Positions 50,910-60,165 of a DNA stretch of 64,000 nt are shown piece by piece (positions within the stretch are counted from its first letter, which is position 1; every line of letters starts with the position of its first letter). The stretch spans positions 2,356,001 through 2,420,000 of the forward strand of contig NZ_CP071518.1 of NCBI RefSeq assembly GCF_016613535.2, given 5' to 3'. The position numbers and the translations under genes are program-made. The notes below the pieces were generated by a model. That model worked only from the letters and a program-made list of their open reading frames with translations. It did no database searches and was not told the DNA's origin. This DNA is from Lysobacter solisilvae. GTDB taxonomy: Bacteria; Pseudomonadota; Gammaproteobacteria; Xanthomonadales; Xanthomonadaceae.

Positions 50910-51647
50910 ATGACTTCTCAAAGCCACTCCAAGATCGCCCTCGTCACCGGCGCCACCCGCGGCATCGGCCTTGAAACCGTGAAGCAGCTGGCCCGCACCG
51001 GCGTCCACGTGCTGCTGGCCGGGCGCGATCGCAGCAAGGCGGTCGAAGCCTCGCTGGAACTGCAGTCGCTCGGCCTGCCCGTCGAAGCCATCGTGCTCGA
51101 CGTCACCCAGCCCGACAGCATCGCCGCGGCCGCGCAGGAGGTCGAACGCAGGCACGGCCGCCTGGACATCCTGGTCAACAACGCCGGCGTGTTCCGCGAC
51201 GACATGCAGCGCAAGCCGTCGGAGCAGTCGCTGGACACCTGGCGCGAGACTTTCGACACCAACGTGTTCGGCGTGGTCGCCACCACCCAGGCGTTCCTGC
51301 CGCTGCTGCGCAAGGCGCCTGCCGCGCGCATCGTCAACGTCTCCAGCCTGCTGGGTTCGCTGGCGGCGAACGCGGACCCCGCGTCGCCCATCTACGACTT
51401 CAAGGTGCCCGCCTACAACGTGTCCAAGAGCGCGGTGAATGCGTGGACCGTGCAACTGGCGCACGAGCTCAAGGACACGGCGATCAAGGTCAACGCCGTG
51501 CACCCCGGCTCGGTCAAGACCGACATGAATGCCAGCGGCGAGCTCGAAGTGGCCGACGGCGCGCGCACCAGCGTGCGCATGGCGCTGCTCGATGCGCAGG
51601 GGCCCAGCGGTGGTTTCCATTACTTCGAGGAGTCGCTGCCGTGGTGA
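50910..51647 (+). CDS. SDR-family NAD(P)-dependent oxidoreductase, second in the efflux operon
   Basis: 245 residues from MTSQSHSKIALVTGATRGIGLETV, with AAGAGG upstream of the ATG. It is a classical SDR: TGATRGIG cofactor motif, NNAG (about residues 90-93), catalytic Ser in VNVSSLLG, and YNVSK (YxxxK) near residue 175. Segment HPGSVKTDMN fits the NADPH-type carbonyl reductase/protochlorophyllide-like group. It overlaps the channel gene by 4 bases (GTGA), so the two are translated together. Substrate unknown. Confidence 0.9.
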   Translation: MTSQSHSKIALVTGATRGIGLETVKQLARTGVHVLLAGRDRSKAVEASLELQSLGLPVEAIVLDVTQPDSIAAAAQEVERRHGRLDILVNNAGVFRDDMQRKPSEQSLDTWRETFDTNVFGVVATTQAFLPLLRKAPAARIVNVSSLLGSLAANADPASPIYDFKVPAYNVSKSAVNAWTVQLAHELKDTAIKVNAVHPGSVKTDMNASGELEVADGARTSVRMALLDAQGPSGGFHYFEESLPW

Positions 51648-53146
51648 ATCCAGCGCAGGCAACACGGGTGCTGAGCCTGGCGATCGCCAGTGTGCTGCTG
51701 GCGGCGTGCACCGTGGGGCCGGATTTCGTCCGGCCCACGCTCGACGCGCCGGCGCAGTTCGCGCAGGGGCAGGGCGGTGGCGGTGCTTCGGCGGATGCCG
51801 CCGATCCCGCGGATGCCAACCTCGCTGCAACCGCGTCCGCGGCCGTCGTCCCCGCGGCCGACGCGGCGTTCTGGGAAAGCTTCGGCGACCCGCTGCTGAC
51901 GCAGCTGGTCGAGGACGCGCTGGCGTCCAACCACGACCTGCGCATCGCGCTGGCCCGCTACGACCGGGCCAATGCGTTGCTGCGGGGCGCGCGTTTCGAC
52001 CAGTGGCCCACGGTGACCGCGCAGGCGACGGCGAGCGACGCCCGCGCGAGCGCCGACCAGCAGCCCGGCGTCGACCGTGAAGCCCGCGACGGCGAGTCGT
52101 ATTCGGCCGGCATCGTCGCTTCGTGGGAGCTGGACCTGTTCGGCCGCGTGCGCCGTTCGGTCGAGGCCAGCCGCGCCGAGACCCTCGCCGATGCGGCGGA
52201 CCTCGCGGCGGTGCAGGTGGCCATCGCCGGCGAGGTGGCCAGCGGCTATCTCGAACTGCGCGGCCTGCAGGAACGCCTGCGCGTGGCCCGCGACAACGCC
52301 GACAACCAGCGCCAGACGCTGCGGCTGGTCGAGGCGCGGATGGAGGCCGGGCGCGATTCTTCCTTCGATACCTCGCGCGCGCGGGCACAACTGGAATCCA
52401 CACTGGCGACGGTGCCCGACCTGGAGGCGCAGGTGGCGCAGGGGATGCACCGGCTGGCGGTCCTGACCGGACGCACGCCGGATGCCCTGATCGTGCACCT
52501 GCAGGCGCCGGCGCCGCTGCCGGCGCTGCCCGCGAAGCTGGATGCGGGAACCCCGGGCGAGCTGCTGCGCCGGCGGCCGGACGTGGCGGCGGCCGAAGAG
52601 CGCCTGCATTCGGCCACGGCCCGCATCGGCGTGGCCACCGCCGACCTGTTTCCGCGCTTTACCCTGGGCGGACTGATCGGCAGCCAGGCGATCGACAGCA
52701 GCGCGTTGTTCGAACGCGGCAGCGAGACGCGGCTGGTCGCGCTGGGCATCGACTGGTCGTTCCTGGACATCGGCCGCGTGCGCGCGAGGATCGCCGCGGC
52801 CGATGCCGATGCGGCGGGCGAGCTTGCACGCTACGAGCAGACGGTGCTGCTGGCCTTGGAGGACACCGAGAACGCACTGGTCCGGCAGGGCCGTGCGCGC
52901 GTGGAAGACCAGCACCGCGCGGCCGCCGCCGAGCAGAGCGCCGAGGCTGCACGCCTGGCGCGGGTGCGCTTCGAGGTCGGCGCCACGGACCTGTTCGAGG
53001 TCCTGGACGCCGAGCGCACGCGGCTGCAGGCGCAGGACGCGCTTGCCCAGGCCCGGACCCGCAGCGCTACGAGCGTGGTGGCGCTGTATCGGGCGATGGC
53101 GGGTGGATGGCCGTCGCGGATGGTGGAGCGGGTGGGGGGCAGGTGA
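51644..53146 (+). CDS. Outer-membrane efflux channel (OprN/NodT family)
   Basis: 500 residues from a GTG overlapping the SDR stop (a GTG at 51641 is also possible; GAGGAG lies 8-11 bases upstream). The lipoprotein signal ends at LAAC (Cys22) followed by TVGPDFVRP, the NodT-family start. Two OEP repeats follow, with ASWELDLFGRVRRSVEASRAE, RRRPDVAAAEERLHSATARIGVATADLFPRF and a second-half FEVGATDLFEVLDAERTRLQAQ. It completes the tripartite MexEF-OprN-like system. A strong hairpin follows. Confidence 0.92.
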   Translation: MNPAQATRVLSLAIASVLLAACTVGPDFVRPTLDAPAQFAQGQGGGGASADAADPADANLAATASAAVVPAADAAFWESFGDPLLTQLVEDALASNHDLRIALARYDRANALLRGARFDQWPTVTAQATASDARASADQQPGVDREARDGESYSAGIVASWELDLFGRVRRSVEASRAETLADAADLAAVQVAIAGEVASGYLELRGLQERLRVARDNADNQRQTLRLVEARMEAGRDSSFDTSRARAQLESTLATVPDLEAQVAQGMHRLAVLTGRTPDALIVHLQAPAPLPALPAKLDAGTPGELLRRRPDVAAAEERLHSATARIGVATADLFPRFTLGGLIGSQAIDSSALFERGSETRLVALGIDWSFLDIGRVRARIAAADADAAGELARYEQTVLLALEDTENALVRQGRARVEDQHRAAAAEQSAEAARLARVRFEVGATDLFEVLDAERTRLQAQDALAQARTRSATSVVALYRAMAGGWPSRMVERVGGR

Positions 53147-53153
53147 TCCAGCT

Positions 53154-53178
53154 CCTTCCCCCGCTCCGCGGGGGAAGG
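53154..53178 (+). terminator. Hairpin ending the efflux operon
   Basis: A perfect 11-bp stem (CCTTCCCCCGC / GCGGGGGAAGG) with a TCC loop, 7 bases after the channel stop codon. Only two T residues follow. Confidence 0.55.
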
Positions 53179-53200
53179 TTGGGAGAGCAACAGCAACGGC

Positions 53201-53459
53201 GCATAGGGCGGGTCTTGACCCGCCGAAGCTTTGAGTGTGGCGGGTCTTGACCCGCCGAAACCTCTGTGGCGGGTCTTGACCCGCCGAAACCTCGAGTGTG
53301 TCCGGCCTGGCACTGGAGCTGATCTGGATCCCGCGCCGAACTCACATCACTGCGTTGCCCGTCGCGGTCAAGATGCCAGCGGAGGTCGGCAGCCCTGGCT
53401 TGAAGCCAGGGCACGCCTCTTGTTGGCGGCCAGGTGGCGGGTCAAGACCCGCCCTATGC
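53201..53459. mobile_element. 259-bp non-coding element with perfect 24-bp palindromic terminal inverted repeats
   Basis: The left end GCATAGGGCGGGTCTTGACC continues into CGCC, and the right end is its exact reverse complement ending GGGCGGGT's complement ACCCGCCCTATGC. Each end is an 18-base palindrome (53207-53224, 53436-53453). Two further palindromes in tandem (53239, 53268) with a GAAACCTC spacer follow the left end, and a separate hairpin of AGCCCTGGCTT type lies near 53391-53413. No coding capacity. It fits a MITE-like, non-autonomous element. Confidence 0.6.
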
Positions 53460-53504
53460 GCTCACCGCTCGGATCAAACCGCGGCAGGCGGCCCCGGAAA
53501 ACAG

Positions 53505-53537
53505 GCAACAAAAAAGCCGCGGTCTCCCGCGGCTTTT
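53505..53537 (-). terminator. Intrinsic terminator of tsf
   Basis: AAAAGCCGCGG / CCGCGGCTTTT with a 4-base loop; on the minus strand it is followed by TTTTTTGTTG. It lies 27 bases after the tsf stop and can also stop rightward transcripts. Confidence 0.9.
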
Positions 53538-53563
53538 CCGTGACACTCAAACGACGCGGTCGA

Positions 53564-54442
53564 TCAGACCTGCATCGCCTTGGCGACCTCGGCGGCATAG
53601 TCCTCCACCACCTTCTCGATGCCTTCGCCGACCACCAGGCGCTGGAAACCGATGACGTCGGCGCCGGCGGCCTTCACCGCGGCTTCGACGGTCTGGTCGG
53701 AATTCAGCACGTAGGGCTGGCCGTACAGCGTGACCTCGTTGACGATCTTGGCGATCTTGCCCGCCATGATCTTCTCGAGGATCTCGGCCGGCTTGGACTT
53801 GTCCTTGTCGGTCATCTTGGCCAGTTCGATTTCCTTTTCCTTCGCCACGAACTCGGCCGGCACGTCGCTGGCCTTGTTGTGCGGCGGGTTCATCGCGGCC
53901 ACGTGCATGGCGATGCCGCGGGCGAGCTCGGCGTCGCCGCCCTTGAGCTCGACCAGCACGCCGATCTTGCCGCCGTGGACGTAGGCGGCCACGTTGTTGG
54001 ACGAGTCGATCACGGCCACGCGGCGGACCTGGATGTTCTCGCCGAGCTTGACGATGGCGGCGGCGCGCGCCTCTTCCACGGTCTCGCCGGAAGCCAGCTT
54101 GGCGGCCTTCAGGGTTTCGACGTCGGCGCTGCCCGAGGCCAGGGCGGCCTGGGCGACGGCGTTGGCGAAGTTGATGAAGTTCTCGTCCTTGGCGACGAAG
54201 TCGGTCTCGGAGTTGACTTCGACCAGCACGGCCTTGCCGCCGTTCTGGGCGACGGCGATGCGGCCTTCGGCGGCGACGCGGTCGGCCTTCTTGACGGCCT
54301 TGATCGCGCCGGACTTGCGCAGCCACTCGGCCGCGGCCTCGAGGTCGGCGTTGTTCTCGGCCAGGGCCTTCTTGCACTCCATCATGCCGGCGCCGGTGCG
54401 CTCGCGCAGTTCCTTGACGAGGGAAGCGGTGATTTCTGCCAT
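53564..54442 (-). CDS. tsf: Elongation factor Ts
   Basis: 292 residues. [24 protein letters not shown] begins the N-terminal UBA-like domain, [14 protein letters not shown] is the EF-Tu-contacting signature, and the dimerisation core with [28 protein letters not shown] follows. EF-Ts regenerates EF-Tu-GTP. GAGGTAACCCCC precedes the ATG. It is downstream of rpsB, but 184 bases apart with a palindromic repeat between, and pyrH, its usual follower, is 11.5 kb away. Confidence 0.97.
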   Translation of the reverse strand: MAEITASLVKELRERTGAGMMECKKALAENNADLEAAAEWLRKSGAIKAVKKADRVAAEGRIAVAQNGGKAVLVEVNSETDFVAKDENFINFANAVAQAALASGSADVETLKAAKLASGETVEEARAAAIVKLGENIQVRRVAVIDSSNNVAAYVHGGKIGVLVELKGGDAELARGIAMHVAAMNPPHNKASDVPAEFVAKEKEIELAKMTDKDKSKPAEILEKIMAGKIAKIVNEVTLYGQPYVLNSDQTVEAAVKAAGADVIGFQRLVVGEGIEKVVEDYAAEVAKAMQV

Positions 54443-54503
54443 GGGGGTTACCTCAATTCGGAATTGGACGGCCAGGGCGCGGACGCCGCTGGCCTGCTGG
54501 AAC

Positions 54504-54587
54504 CGTCATCCCCGCAGGAGCGGGGATCCAGTGCCTTTGCGTTGCAAAGGCCAGGTCGCTGGACTCCCGCCTGCGCGGGAGTGACGA
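54504..54587. repeat. Paired inverted repeat between rpsB and tsf
   Basis: An 84-base element bounded by CGTCATCCCCGC and GCGGGAGTGACG in inverse orientation. Each end is a hairpin (CCCCGC-AGGA-GCGGGG; ACTCCCGC..GCGGGAGT) and a third stem (CCTTTGC / GCAAAGG) sits in the middle. It would be transcribed in the rpsB-tsf message. Confidence 0.8.
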
Positions 54588-54626
54588 AGGGGCCGCGCAG
54601 CATGGCGCGGCCGGATGACGCGGTGC

Positions 54627-55487
54627 TTACTCGGCGGACTCGGTCTTGCCGGCGTCGGCTTCGACGGCGGGCGCCTCGGCAGCAGCCGGCTCGGCGGCGG
54701 GCTTGTCAGCCGCGGCCTTGCGGGCCGGGCCGCGACCACGCGGAGCCTTCTCGCCTTCGCCACCCTCGGCGAACTCTTCCTCGCGGACCGAAGCGGCCTG
54801 CGGCGAAGCGGCCTTGCCTTCCAGCACGGCGTCGGCGGCGGCGCGGGCGTACAGCTGCACGGCGCGGATGGCGTCGTCGTTGCCCGGGATCGCGTAGTCG
54901 ACCAGTTCCGGGTCGTAGTTGGTGTCGACGACCGCGATCACCGGGATGCCGAGCTTCTTGGCTTCCTTGATGGCGATGTCTTCGTGGCCGACGTCGATGA
55001 CGAACAGCGCGTCGGGCAGGCGGTTCATTTCCTTGATGCCGCCCAGCGAGGCTTCCAGCTTCTCGCGCTCGCGGCGCATGGTCAGCACTTCGTGCTTGAC
55101 CAGCTTCTGGTAGGTGCCGTCGGTTTCAGCGGCGTCCAGTTCCTTCAGGCGGGCGACCGACTTCTTCACGGTGGCGAAGTTGGTCAGCGTGCCGCCCAGC
55201 CAGCGCTGGGTCATGAACGGCTGGCCGCAACGCTGGGCTTCTTCCTTGATGGCTTCGCGCGCGCTGCGCTTGGTGCCCAGGAAGAGGATCACGCCGCGCT
55301 TCTGGGCGACGCCCGAGATGAAGTTCATCGCGTCGTTGAACAGCGGAACGGTCTTCTCGAGGTTGATGATGTGGATCTTGCCGCGGGCGCCGAAGATGTA
55401 CGGGCCCATCTTGGGGTTCCAGTAGCGCGTCTGGTGGCCGAAATGGACGCCGGCTTCCAGCATCTGGCGCATGGTGATCTGGGGCAT
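54627..55487 (-). CDS. rpsB: 30S ribosomal protein S2
   Basis: 286 residues from [50 protein letters not shown] and [25 protein letters not shown] are S2 signatures. Beyond the conserved part (about residue 235) it has an Ala/Glu/Pro-rich tail of about 50 residues, common in this family of bacteria. GGAG lies upstream of the ATG. S2 usually autoregulates its own message; the leader is described separately. Confidence 0.97.
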   Translation of the reverse strand: MPQITMRQMLEAGVHFGHQTRYWNPKMGPYIFGARGKIHIINLEKTVPLFNDAMNFISGVAQKRGVILFLGTKRSAREAIKEEAQRCGQPFMTQRWLGGTLTNFATVKKSVARLKELDAAETDGTYQKLVKHEVLTMRREREKLEASLGGIKEMNRLPDALFVIDVGHEDIAIKEAKKLGIPVIAVVDTNYDPELVDYAIPGNDDAIRAVQLYARAAADAVLEGKAASPQAASVREEEFAEGGEGEKAPRGRGPARKAAADKPAAEPAAAEAPAVEADAGKTESAE

Positions 55488-55858
55488 TGCTGTTACTCCG
55501 ATAAGGAACCTGGCCGCGGGAAAGTGGTGCGGCTGCCCCATGCGCGAGCATGGAGCCATGGTTCCGGGGTTGGGCCTCCCCGCTGCTTCCGTGTCCGAAC
55601 TTCAGTCGCCTGAAGCACCCCGGCACGGGCTGTGGCAGCGGGTGTGGATTCGCCGGTGTCGCCCGGCGTGGCGGTCTGTCGGACGGGCCGGCAGAGCCGC
55701 GGAAGTATGCCGGCTGGGGCGGCCACGGGCAACCTGGCAGGTACTCCAGGGCCGGAAGGCCCCGGAAACGGCCTCGCGAGGCCTTCCGGACGCCCTCATG
55801 CCCCCACGTCCTGTCCGGATCGGGGCATGAACGGGCCGACATGGGCGATAATTCGCCC
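55488..55858. other. Divergent rpsB-map intergenic region with rpsB leader hairpins
   Basis: 371 bases without a credible gene. On the rpsB side it holds the transcript leader, including a 6-bp stem with TCGC loop (CTTCAG / CTGAAG at 55600-55615) and CATG-based short dyads nearer the start, which might contribute to S2 autoregulation. An open frame continuous with map runs through here, but no Map homology extends upstream of 55859. No clear rpsB -35/-10 pair was found. Confidence 0.5.
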
Positions 55859-55860
55859 AT
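55841..55860 (+). promoter_or_regulatory. map: Dyad with -10-like GATAAT over the map start codon
   Basis: ATGGGCGA-TAAT-TCGCCCAT forms an 8-bp inverted repeat ending in the map start codon. GATAAT (55847-55852) resembles a -10 hexamer, and a transcript begun from it would start at or within a base or two of the ATG. No -35 element is obvious and no ribosome binding site lies between. Confidence 0.4.
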
Positions 55861-56635
55861 GCCCATCACCCTCAAGACCCCGGACGACATCGAGAAGATG
55901 CGCGTCGCCGGCCGACTGGCCGCCGAAGTGCTGCAGGTCGTCGCTCCGCACGTGAAGCCCGGCGTGACCACCGCCGAACTCGACCGCATCTGCCACGACC
56001 ATATCGTCAAGGTCCAGCAGGCCATCCCGGCCAATGTCGGTTACAAGGGCTTCCCCGCCACGATCTGCACCTCGGTCAACAACGTCATCTGCCACGGCAT
56101 CCCCAGCGAAGCCAAGGTGCTCAAGGACGGCGACATCATCAATATCGATGTCACCGTCATCAAGGACGGCTGGCACGGGGACACCAGCCGCATGTATTTC
56201 GCCGGCACGCCGTCGGTGATGGCCAAGCGCCTGGTGGACGTGACGCGCGAGGCGATGTTCCGCGGCATCCGTGCGGTCAAGCCCGGCGCCACGCTGGGCG
56301 ATATCGGCAACGCCATCCAGCAGTACGCCGAGAGCGAGCGCTTCAGCGTCGTGCGCGAGTACTGCGGCCACGGCATCGGCAAGGTCTACCACGAGGATCC
56401 GCAGGTGCTGCACTACGGCCGCGCGGGCGAGGGCCTGGTGCTCAAGCCCGGCATGACCTTCACGGTCGAGCCGATGATCAACGAGGGCCAGCGCCATACC
56501 AAGCTGCTGCCCGATGGCTGGACCGTGGTCACCAAGGACCGCAGGCTGTCGGCGCAGTGGGAACACACGGTCGTGGTGACCAACAGCGGCGTGGAGATCC
56601 TCACCCGCCTGCCTGGCGACGACAACGACCTATGA
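55859..56635 (+). CDS. map: Methionine aminopeptidase, type I
   Basis: 258 residues. Metal ligands are seen in NIDVTVIKDGWHGDTSRMY (two Asp), GHGIGKVYHEDP (His), TVEPMI (Glu) and EHTVVVT (Glu), and the substrate His in VNNVICHGIP. It removes N-terminal methionine co-translationally. It is divergent from rpsB, a conserved arrangement, and is followed 25 bases later by glnD. The start lacks a ribosome binding site. Confidence 0.96.
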   Translation: MPITLKTPDDIEKMRVAGRLAAEVLQVVAPHVKPGVTTAELDRICHDHIVKVQQAIPANVGYKGFPATICTSVNNVICHGIPSEAKVLKDGDIINIDVTVIKDGWHGDTSRMYFAGTPSVMAKRLVDVTREAMFRGIRAVKPGATLGDIGNAIQQYAESERFSVVREYCGHGIGKVYHEDPQVLHYGRAGEGLVLKPGMTFTVEPMINEGQRHTKLLPDGWTVVTKDRRLSAQWEHTVVVTNSGVEILTRLPGDDNDL

Positions 56636-56660
56636 CGCGAAGCCGCGTGGCGGTGGGTCC

Positions 56661-59267
56661 ATGAGCGATCCGGTACCTGGCACGCCGCGCGACGCCGACT
56701 GGGCCGCCGCCACCCGCGCCGCCATCGCCGAGAGCGATGCGGCCCTCGCCGCCCGCTTCGACGCCGACGGCGACATCGACCGGCTGCTGGCCGCGCGCGC
56801 GCAGGCGGTGGACGCGCTGGTGCGCGAGGCCTGGTCGCACTGCGTGCCACAGGACGCCAACCTGTCGTTGTTCGCCGTGGGTGGCTACGGCCGCGGCGAA
56901 CTGTTCCCGCAATCGGACATCGACCTGCTGGTGCTTGGCCCGGCCGAGGCACAGGCCCGGCACCGCGATGAGCTCGCGCGCTTCTTCACCCTGCTGTGGG
57001 ACGCCGGGCTGCCCGTCGGTCACGCCGTGCGTTCGCCTGCCGAATGCACGCAGGCAGCCGCGGCCGACATCACCGTGCTCACCGCGCTGCTGGAGGCCCG
57101 GCCGCTGCTGGCCGACCTGGATGCCGCGGCGGAGCTGGCCGCCGCCGTGTCCGCGCAACGCATCTGGCCGGCGCACGAGTACTACATCGCCAAGCGCGAG
57201 GAACAGCGCGCGCGCCACGCCCGTTTCGGCGACACCGCCGACAACCTGGAGCCCAACCTGAAGGAAGGCCCGGGCGGCATGCGCGACGTGCAGACGCTGC
57301 GCTGGATGGCGCTGCGCATCGTGGGCACCTGGGATCCGGATTCGCTGATGGCCATCGGCCAGCTGGGCGCGGACGAGTTCGCCACGCTGGAGCGCGAGCG
57401 CCGCGCGTTGTCGCGCCTGCGCTTCGGCCTGCACCTGGTCGCGGGCAAGCGCGAGGAGCGGCTGCGTTTCGACTACCAGAAGCTGCTCGCCGAACGGCTC
57501 GGACACGTGGACACCGCCGACAGCCTGGGCGTCGAACAGATGATGCAGGGCTTCTACCGCAGCGCCGCGCTGGTGCTGCGCATCGGCGACCGCCTGCTGC
57601 AGCGCTACGAGGAACAACTGGAAGGCGAGCCGGTCGCGCAGCCGGTGGATGCGCAGTTCGAGCTGCGCCGCAGCTACCTGGCCGCGCGCGAGGCCGACTG
57701 GCCGCGCGGGGCCGACGACATCTTCGCCCTGTTCGCCGTCTGGGCCAGCCGCGAGGACGCCCGCGGGCTGCACTCGCGCACCGCGCGCGCGCTGGCCGAG
57801 GCATTGCCCGGCATCCCGTCCTTCCGCGACGCCGACAGCGGGCTGCGCCAGCGCTTCCTGCGCCTGCTGCGCGGACCGCAGGCGGTGGAGACGCTCAAGC
57901 GCATGGCTCGCCTGGGCGTGCTGGGCCGCTGGATTCCCGCCTTCGCCAACGTTTCCGGGCGGATGCAGTTCGACCTGTTCCACGTGTTCACGGTCGACCA
58001 GCACACGCTGGCGGTGCTGAAGAACATCGCGTCCTTCGCATCGGGCTCGCCCGACGAACGCTTCGCCCTCGCGCACCAGGTATGGCCGAAGCTGCGCAAG
58101 CCCGAGCTGCTGCTGCTGGCCGGGCTGTTCCACGACATCGCCAAGGGGCGCGGCGGCGACCATTCGGAGTTGGGCGCCGTGGACGCGCGCGAGTTCTGCA
58201 CGGCGCTGGAATTGTCCGAAGGCGATACCGCACTGGTCGAATGGCTGGTGCGCGAGCACCTGCTGATGTCGGTCACCGCGCAGAAGCAGGACATCGGCGA
58301 TCCCGATGTCATCCATCGCTTCGCCACCCGCGTGGCCGACCGCGAACGCCTGGATCACCTGTACCTGCTGACCTGCGCCGATATCGCCGGCACCTCGCCC
58401 AAGCTGTGGAATGCGTGGAAGGACCGGTTGATGGCCGACCTGTACACCGCCACGCGGCTCGCCCTGCGGCGCGGGCTCGAGCATCCGGTGGCGGCCGAGG
58501 AGCGCGTCGCCGAGACGCGGCAGGCCGCGCACGCGATCCTGGCCTCGTTCGGCAGCGGCGACGAGGAAATCGACGCCCTGTTCGCGCGCATGCCGCGCGT
58601 GGGGTTCGAGCGCAGCCGCCCCGACCAGGTGGCCTGGCAGGCGGCCTCGTTGCGGGAGGTGGCGGTGGGGCAGGGCTGCATCCGCGCCCGGCCGCTCACC
58701 GGCTATACCGGCGCGCTGGAAGTGTTCGTGCATTCGCCCGACCGCGACGGCCTGTTCGCCGCGATCGTGGCGACGCTGGACCGCCTGGGGCTCACGATCC
58801 ACCAGGCGCGCGTGCTGGACGGCCCGCTGGACATGGTGTTCGACAGCTTCGAGGTCGAACCCAGCGATGCCCGCCACGCCTGCAGCGCCGAGGACGTGGA
58901 GCGCCGGCTCAGCCAGGTGCTGGCCGGCCCGCTGGACGGCATCCGTCCCACGCGCCGCACGCAGCCCCGGCACCTGCGGCACTTCCGGATCGCGGTGCAG
59001 GTGGGTTTCGACACGATCAGCCACGCCGAAGGTCCCCGCACCATGCTCAGCCTGGTCTGCAACGACCGGCCCGGGCTGCTGGCCGACGTGGCCATGGTGC
59101 TGCGCGACCAGCACCTGCGCGTGCACGATGCGCGCATCGCGACCTTCGGCGAACGCGCCGAGGACGTTTTCCAGATCACCGACCGGCGGAATCTCCCGCT
59201 GGATGACGCTCAACGGCAGGCGCTGCACACCGCGCTGCTCGCCTGCCTGGATGGAGAAAGGCAATGA
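56661..59267 (+). CDS. glnD: Bifunctional uridylyltransferase/uridylyl-removing enzyme (PII modification)
   Basis: 868 residues. The nucleotidyltransferase domain has [18 protein letters not shown] (about residues 75-92), the HD hydrolase domain [20 protein letters not shown] (near residue 490), and two C-terminal ACT domains follow ([21 protein letters not shown] and [19 protein letters not shown]). GlnD uridylylates PII proteins when glutamine is low and reverses this when high. It overlaps dapD by 4 bases. Confidence 0.96.
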   Translation: MSDPVPGTPRDADWAAATRAAIAESDAALAARFDADGDIDRLLAARAQAVDALVREAWSHCVPQDANLSLFAVGGYGRGELFPQSDIDLLVLGPAEAQARHRDELARFFTLLWDAGLPVGHAVRSPAECTQAAAADITVLTALLEARPLLADLDAAAELAAAVSAQRIWPAHEYYIAKREEQRARHARFGDTADNLEPNLKEGPGGMRDVQTLRWMALRIVGTWDPDSLMAIGQLGADEFATLERERRALSRLRFGLHLVAGKREERLRFDYQKLLAERLGHVDTADSLGVEQMMQGFYRSAALVLRIGDRLLQRYEEQLEGEPVAQPVDAQFELRRSYLAAREADWPRGADDIFALFAVWASREDARGLHSRTARALAEALPGIPSFRDADSGLRQRFLRLLRGPQAVETLKRMARLGVLGRWIPAFANVSGRMQFDLFHVFTVDQHTLAVLKNIASFASGSPDERFALAHQVWPKLRKPELLLLAGLFHDIAKGRGGDHSELGAVDAREFCTALELSEGDTALVEWLVREHLLMSVTAQKQDIGDPDVIHRFATRVADRERLDHLYLLTCADIAGTSPKLWNAWKDRLMADLYTATRLALRRGLEHPVAAEERVAETRQAAHAILASFGSGDEEIDALFARMPRVGFERSRPDQVAWQAASLREVAVGQGCIRARPLTGYTGALEVFVHSPDRDGLFAAIVATLDRLGLTIHQARVLDGPLDMVFDSFEVEPSDARHACSAEDVERRLSQVLAGPLDGIRPTRRTQPRHLRHFRIAVQVGFDTISHAEGPRTMLSLVCNDRPGLLADVAMVLRDQHLRVHDARIATFGERAEDVFQITDRRNLPLDDAQRQALHTALLACLDGERQ

Positions 59268-60157
59268 CCGAGAAGAAGCCGGGTCGCAAGACCTCCCGCC
59301 GGACCGCAGCGGCCAAGGGGCCGGGCGTCGACGAACTGAAGTTCATGGTCGACAGCGCCTTCGAGCGCCGCACGATGCTCAGCGTCGACGAGATCGAGGG
59401 CTCCACGCGTCCGACCGTCGAGCGGGTGATCGCCGGGCTGGAAAAGGGTGAGTTCCGCGTCGCCGAGCCGGACGGCAAGGGCGGCTGGACCGTCAACGAA
59501 TGGCTGAAGAAGGCGGTGCTGCTGTACTTCCGCGTCAACGAGATGCACCTGGTCGACGCGCGTCCGGCGCCGTTCTGGGACAAGATCCCGGCGCGCTTCG
59601 AGGGCTACAGCGAAAGCGATTTCCGCAAGCTGGGCGTGCGCGTCGTGCCGGGCGCGATCGCGCGCCGTGGCGCGCACCTGGGCAAGGACGTGGTGCTGAT
59701 GCCCAGTTTCGTCAACATCGGCGCCCATGTCGGCGAGGGCACCATGGTGGATACCTGGGCCACGGTGGGGTCCTGCGCGCAGGTCGGCAAGCATTGCCAC
59801 CTCAGCGGCGGCGCCGGCATCGGCGGCGTGCTCGAACCCCTGCAGGCGTCCCCGACCATCATCGAGGACCACTGCTTCATCGGCGCGCGCTCGGAAGTGG
59901 TCGAGGGTTTCGTCGTCGGCCACCACAGCGTGATCGGCATGGGCGTGTTCCTGGGCCAGAGCACGCGCGTCTACAACCGCATGACCGGTGAGATCAGCTA
60001 CGGCAGCGTGCCGCCGTACAGCGTGGTCGTCTCCGGCCAGTTGCCGGCGAAGGACGGTTCCCATTCGCTGTATTGCGCGGTCATCGTCAAGCAGGTGGAT
60101 GCGAAGACGCGGTCGAAGACCTCGATCAACGACCTGCTGCGCGGGCTGGCGGACTGA
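59264..60157 (+). CDS. dapD: Tetrahydrodipicolinate N-succinyltransferase
   Basis: 297 residues. A basic N-terminal extension (about 20 residues) precedes the helical domain, with [13 protein letters not shown], and a beta-helix of hexapeptide repeats with [28 protein letters not shown] and [15 protein letters not shown]. DapD succinylates tetrahydrodipicolinate in lysine and diaminopimelate synthesis. dapE lies three genes downstream in the same operon. Confidence 0.96.
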   Translation: MTEKKPGRKTSRRTAAAKGPGVDELKFMVDSAFERRTMLSVDEIEGSTRPTVERVIAGLEKGEFRVAEPDGKGGWTVNEWLKKAVLLYFRVNEMHLVDARPAPFWDKIPARFEGYSESDFRKLGVRVVPGAIARRGAHLGKDVVLMPSFVNIGAHVGEGTMVDTWATVGSCAQVGKHCHLSGGAGIGGVLEPLQASPTIIEDHCFIGARSEVVEGFVVGHHSVIGMGVFLGQSTRVYNRMTGEISYGSVPPYSVVVSGQLPAKDGSHSLYCAVIVKQVDAKTRSKTSINDLLRGLAD

Positions 60158-60165
60158 GGCTGGCC

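Noticed and set aside
55550..55858. N-terminal extension of map by about 100 residues
   Set aside because: The frame is open but rich in Gly/Arg/Pro, overlaps the rpsB leader and gives a protein much longer than type I methionine aminopeptidases.
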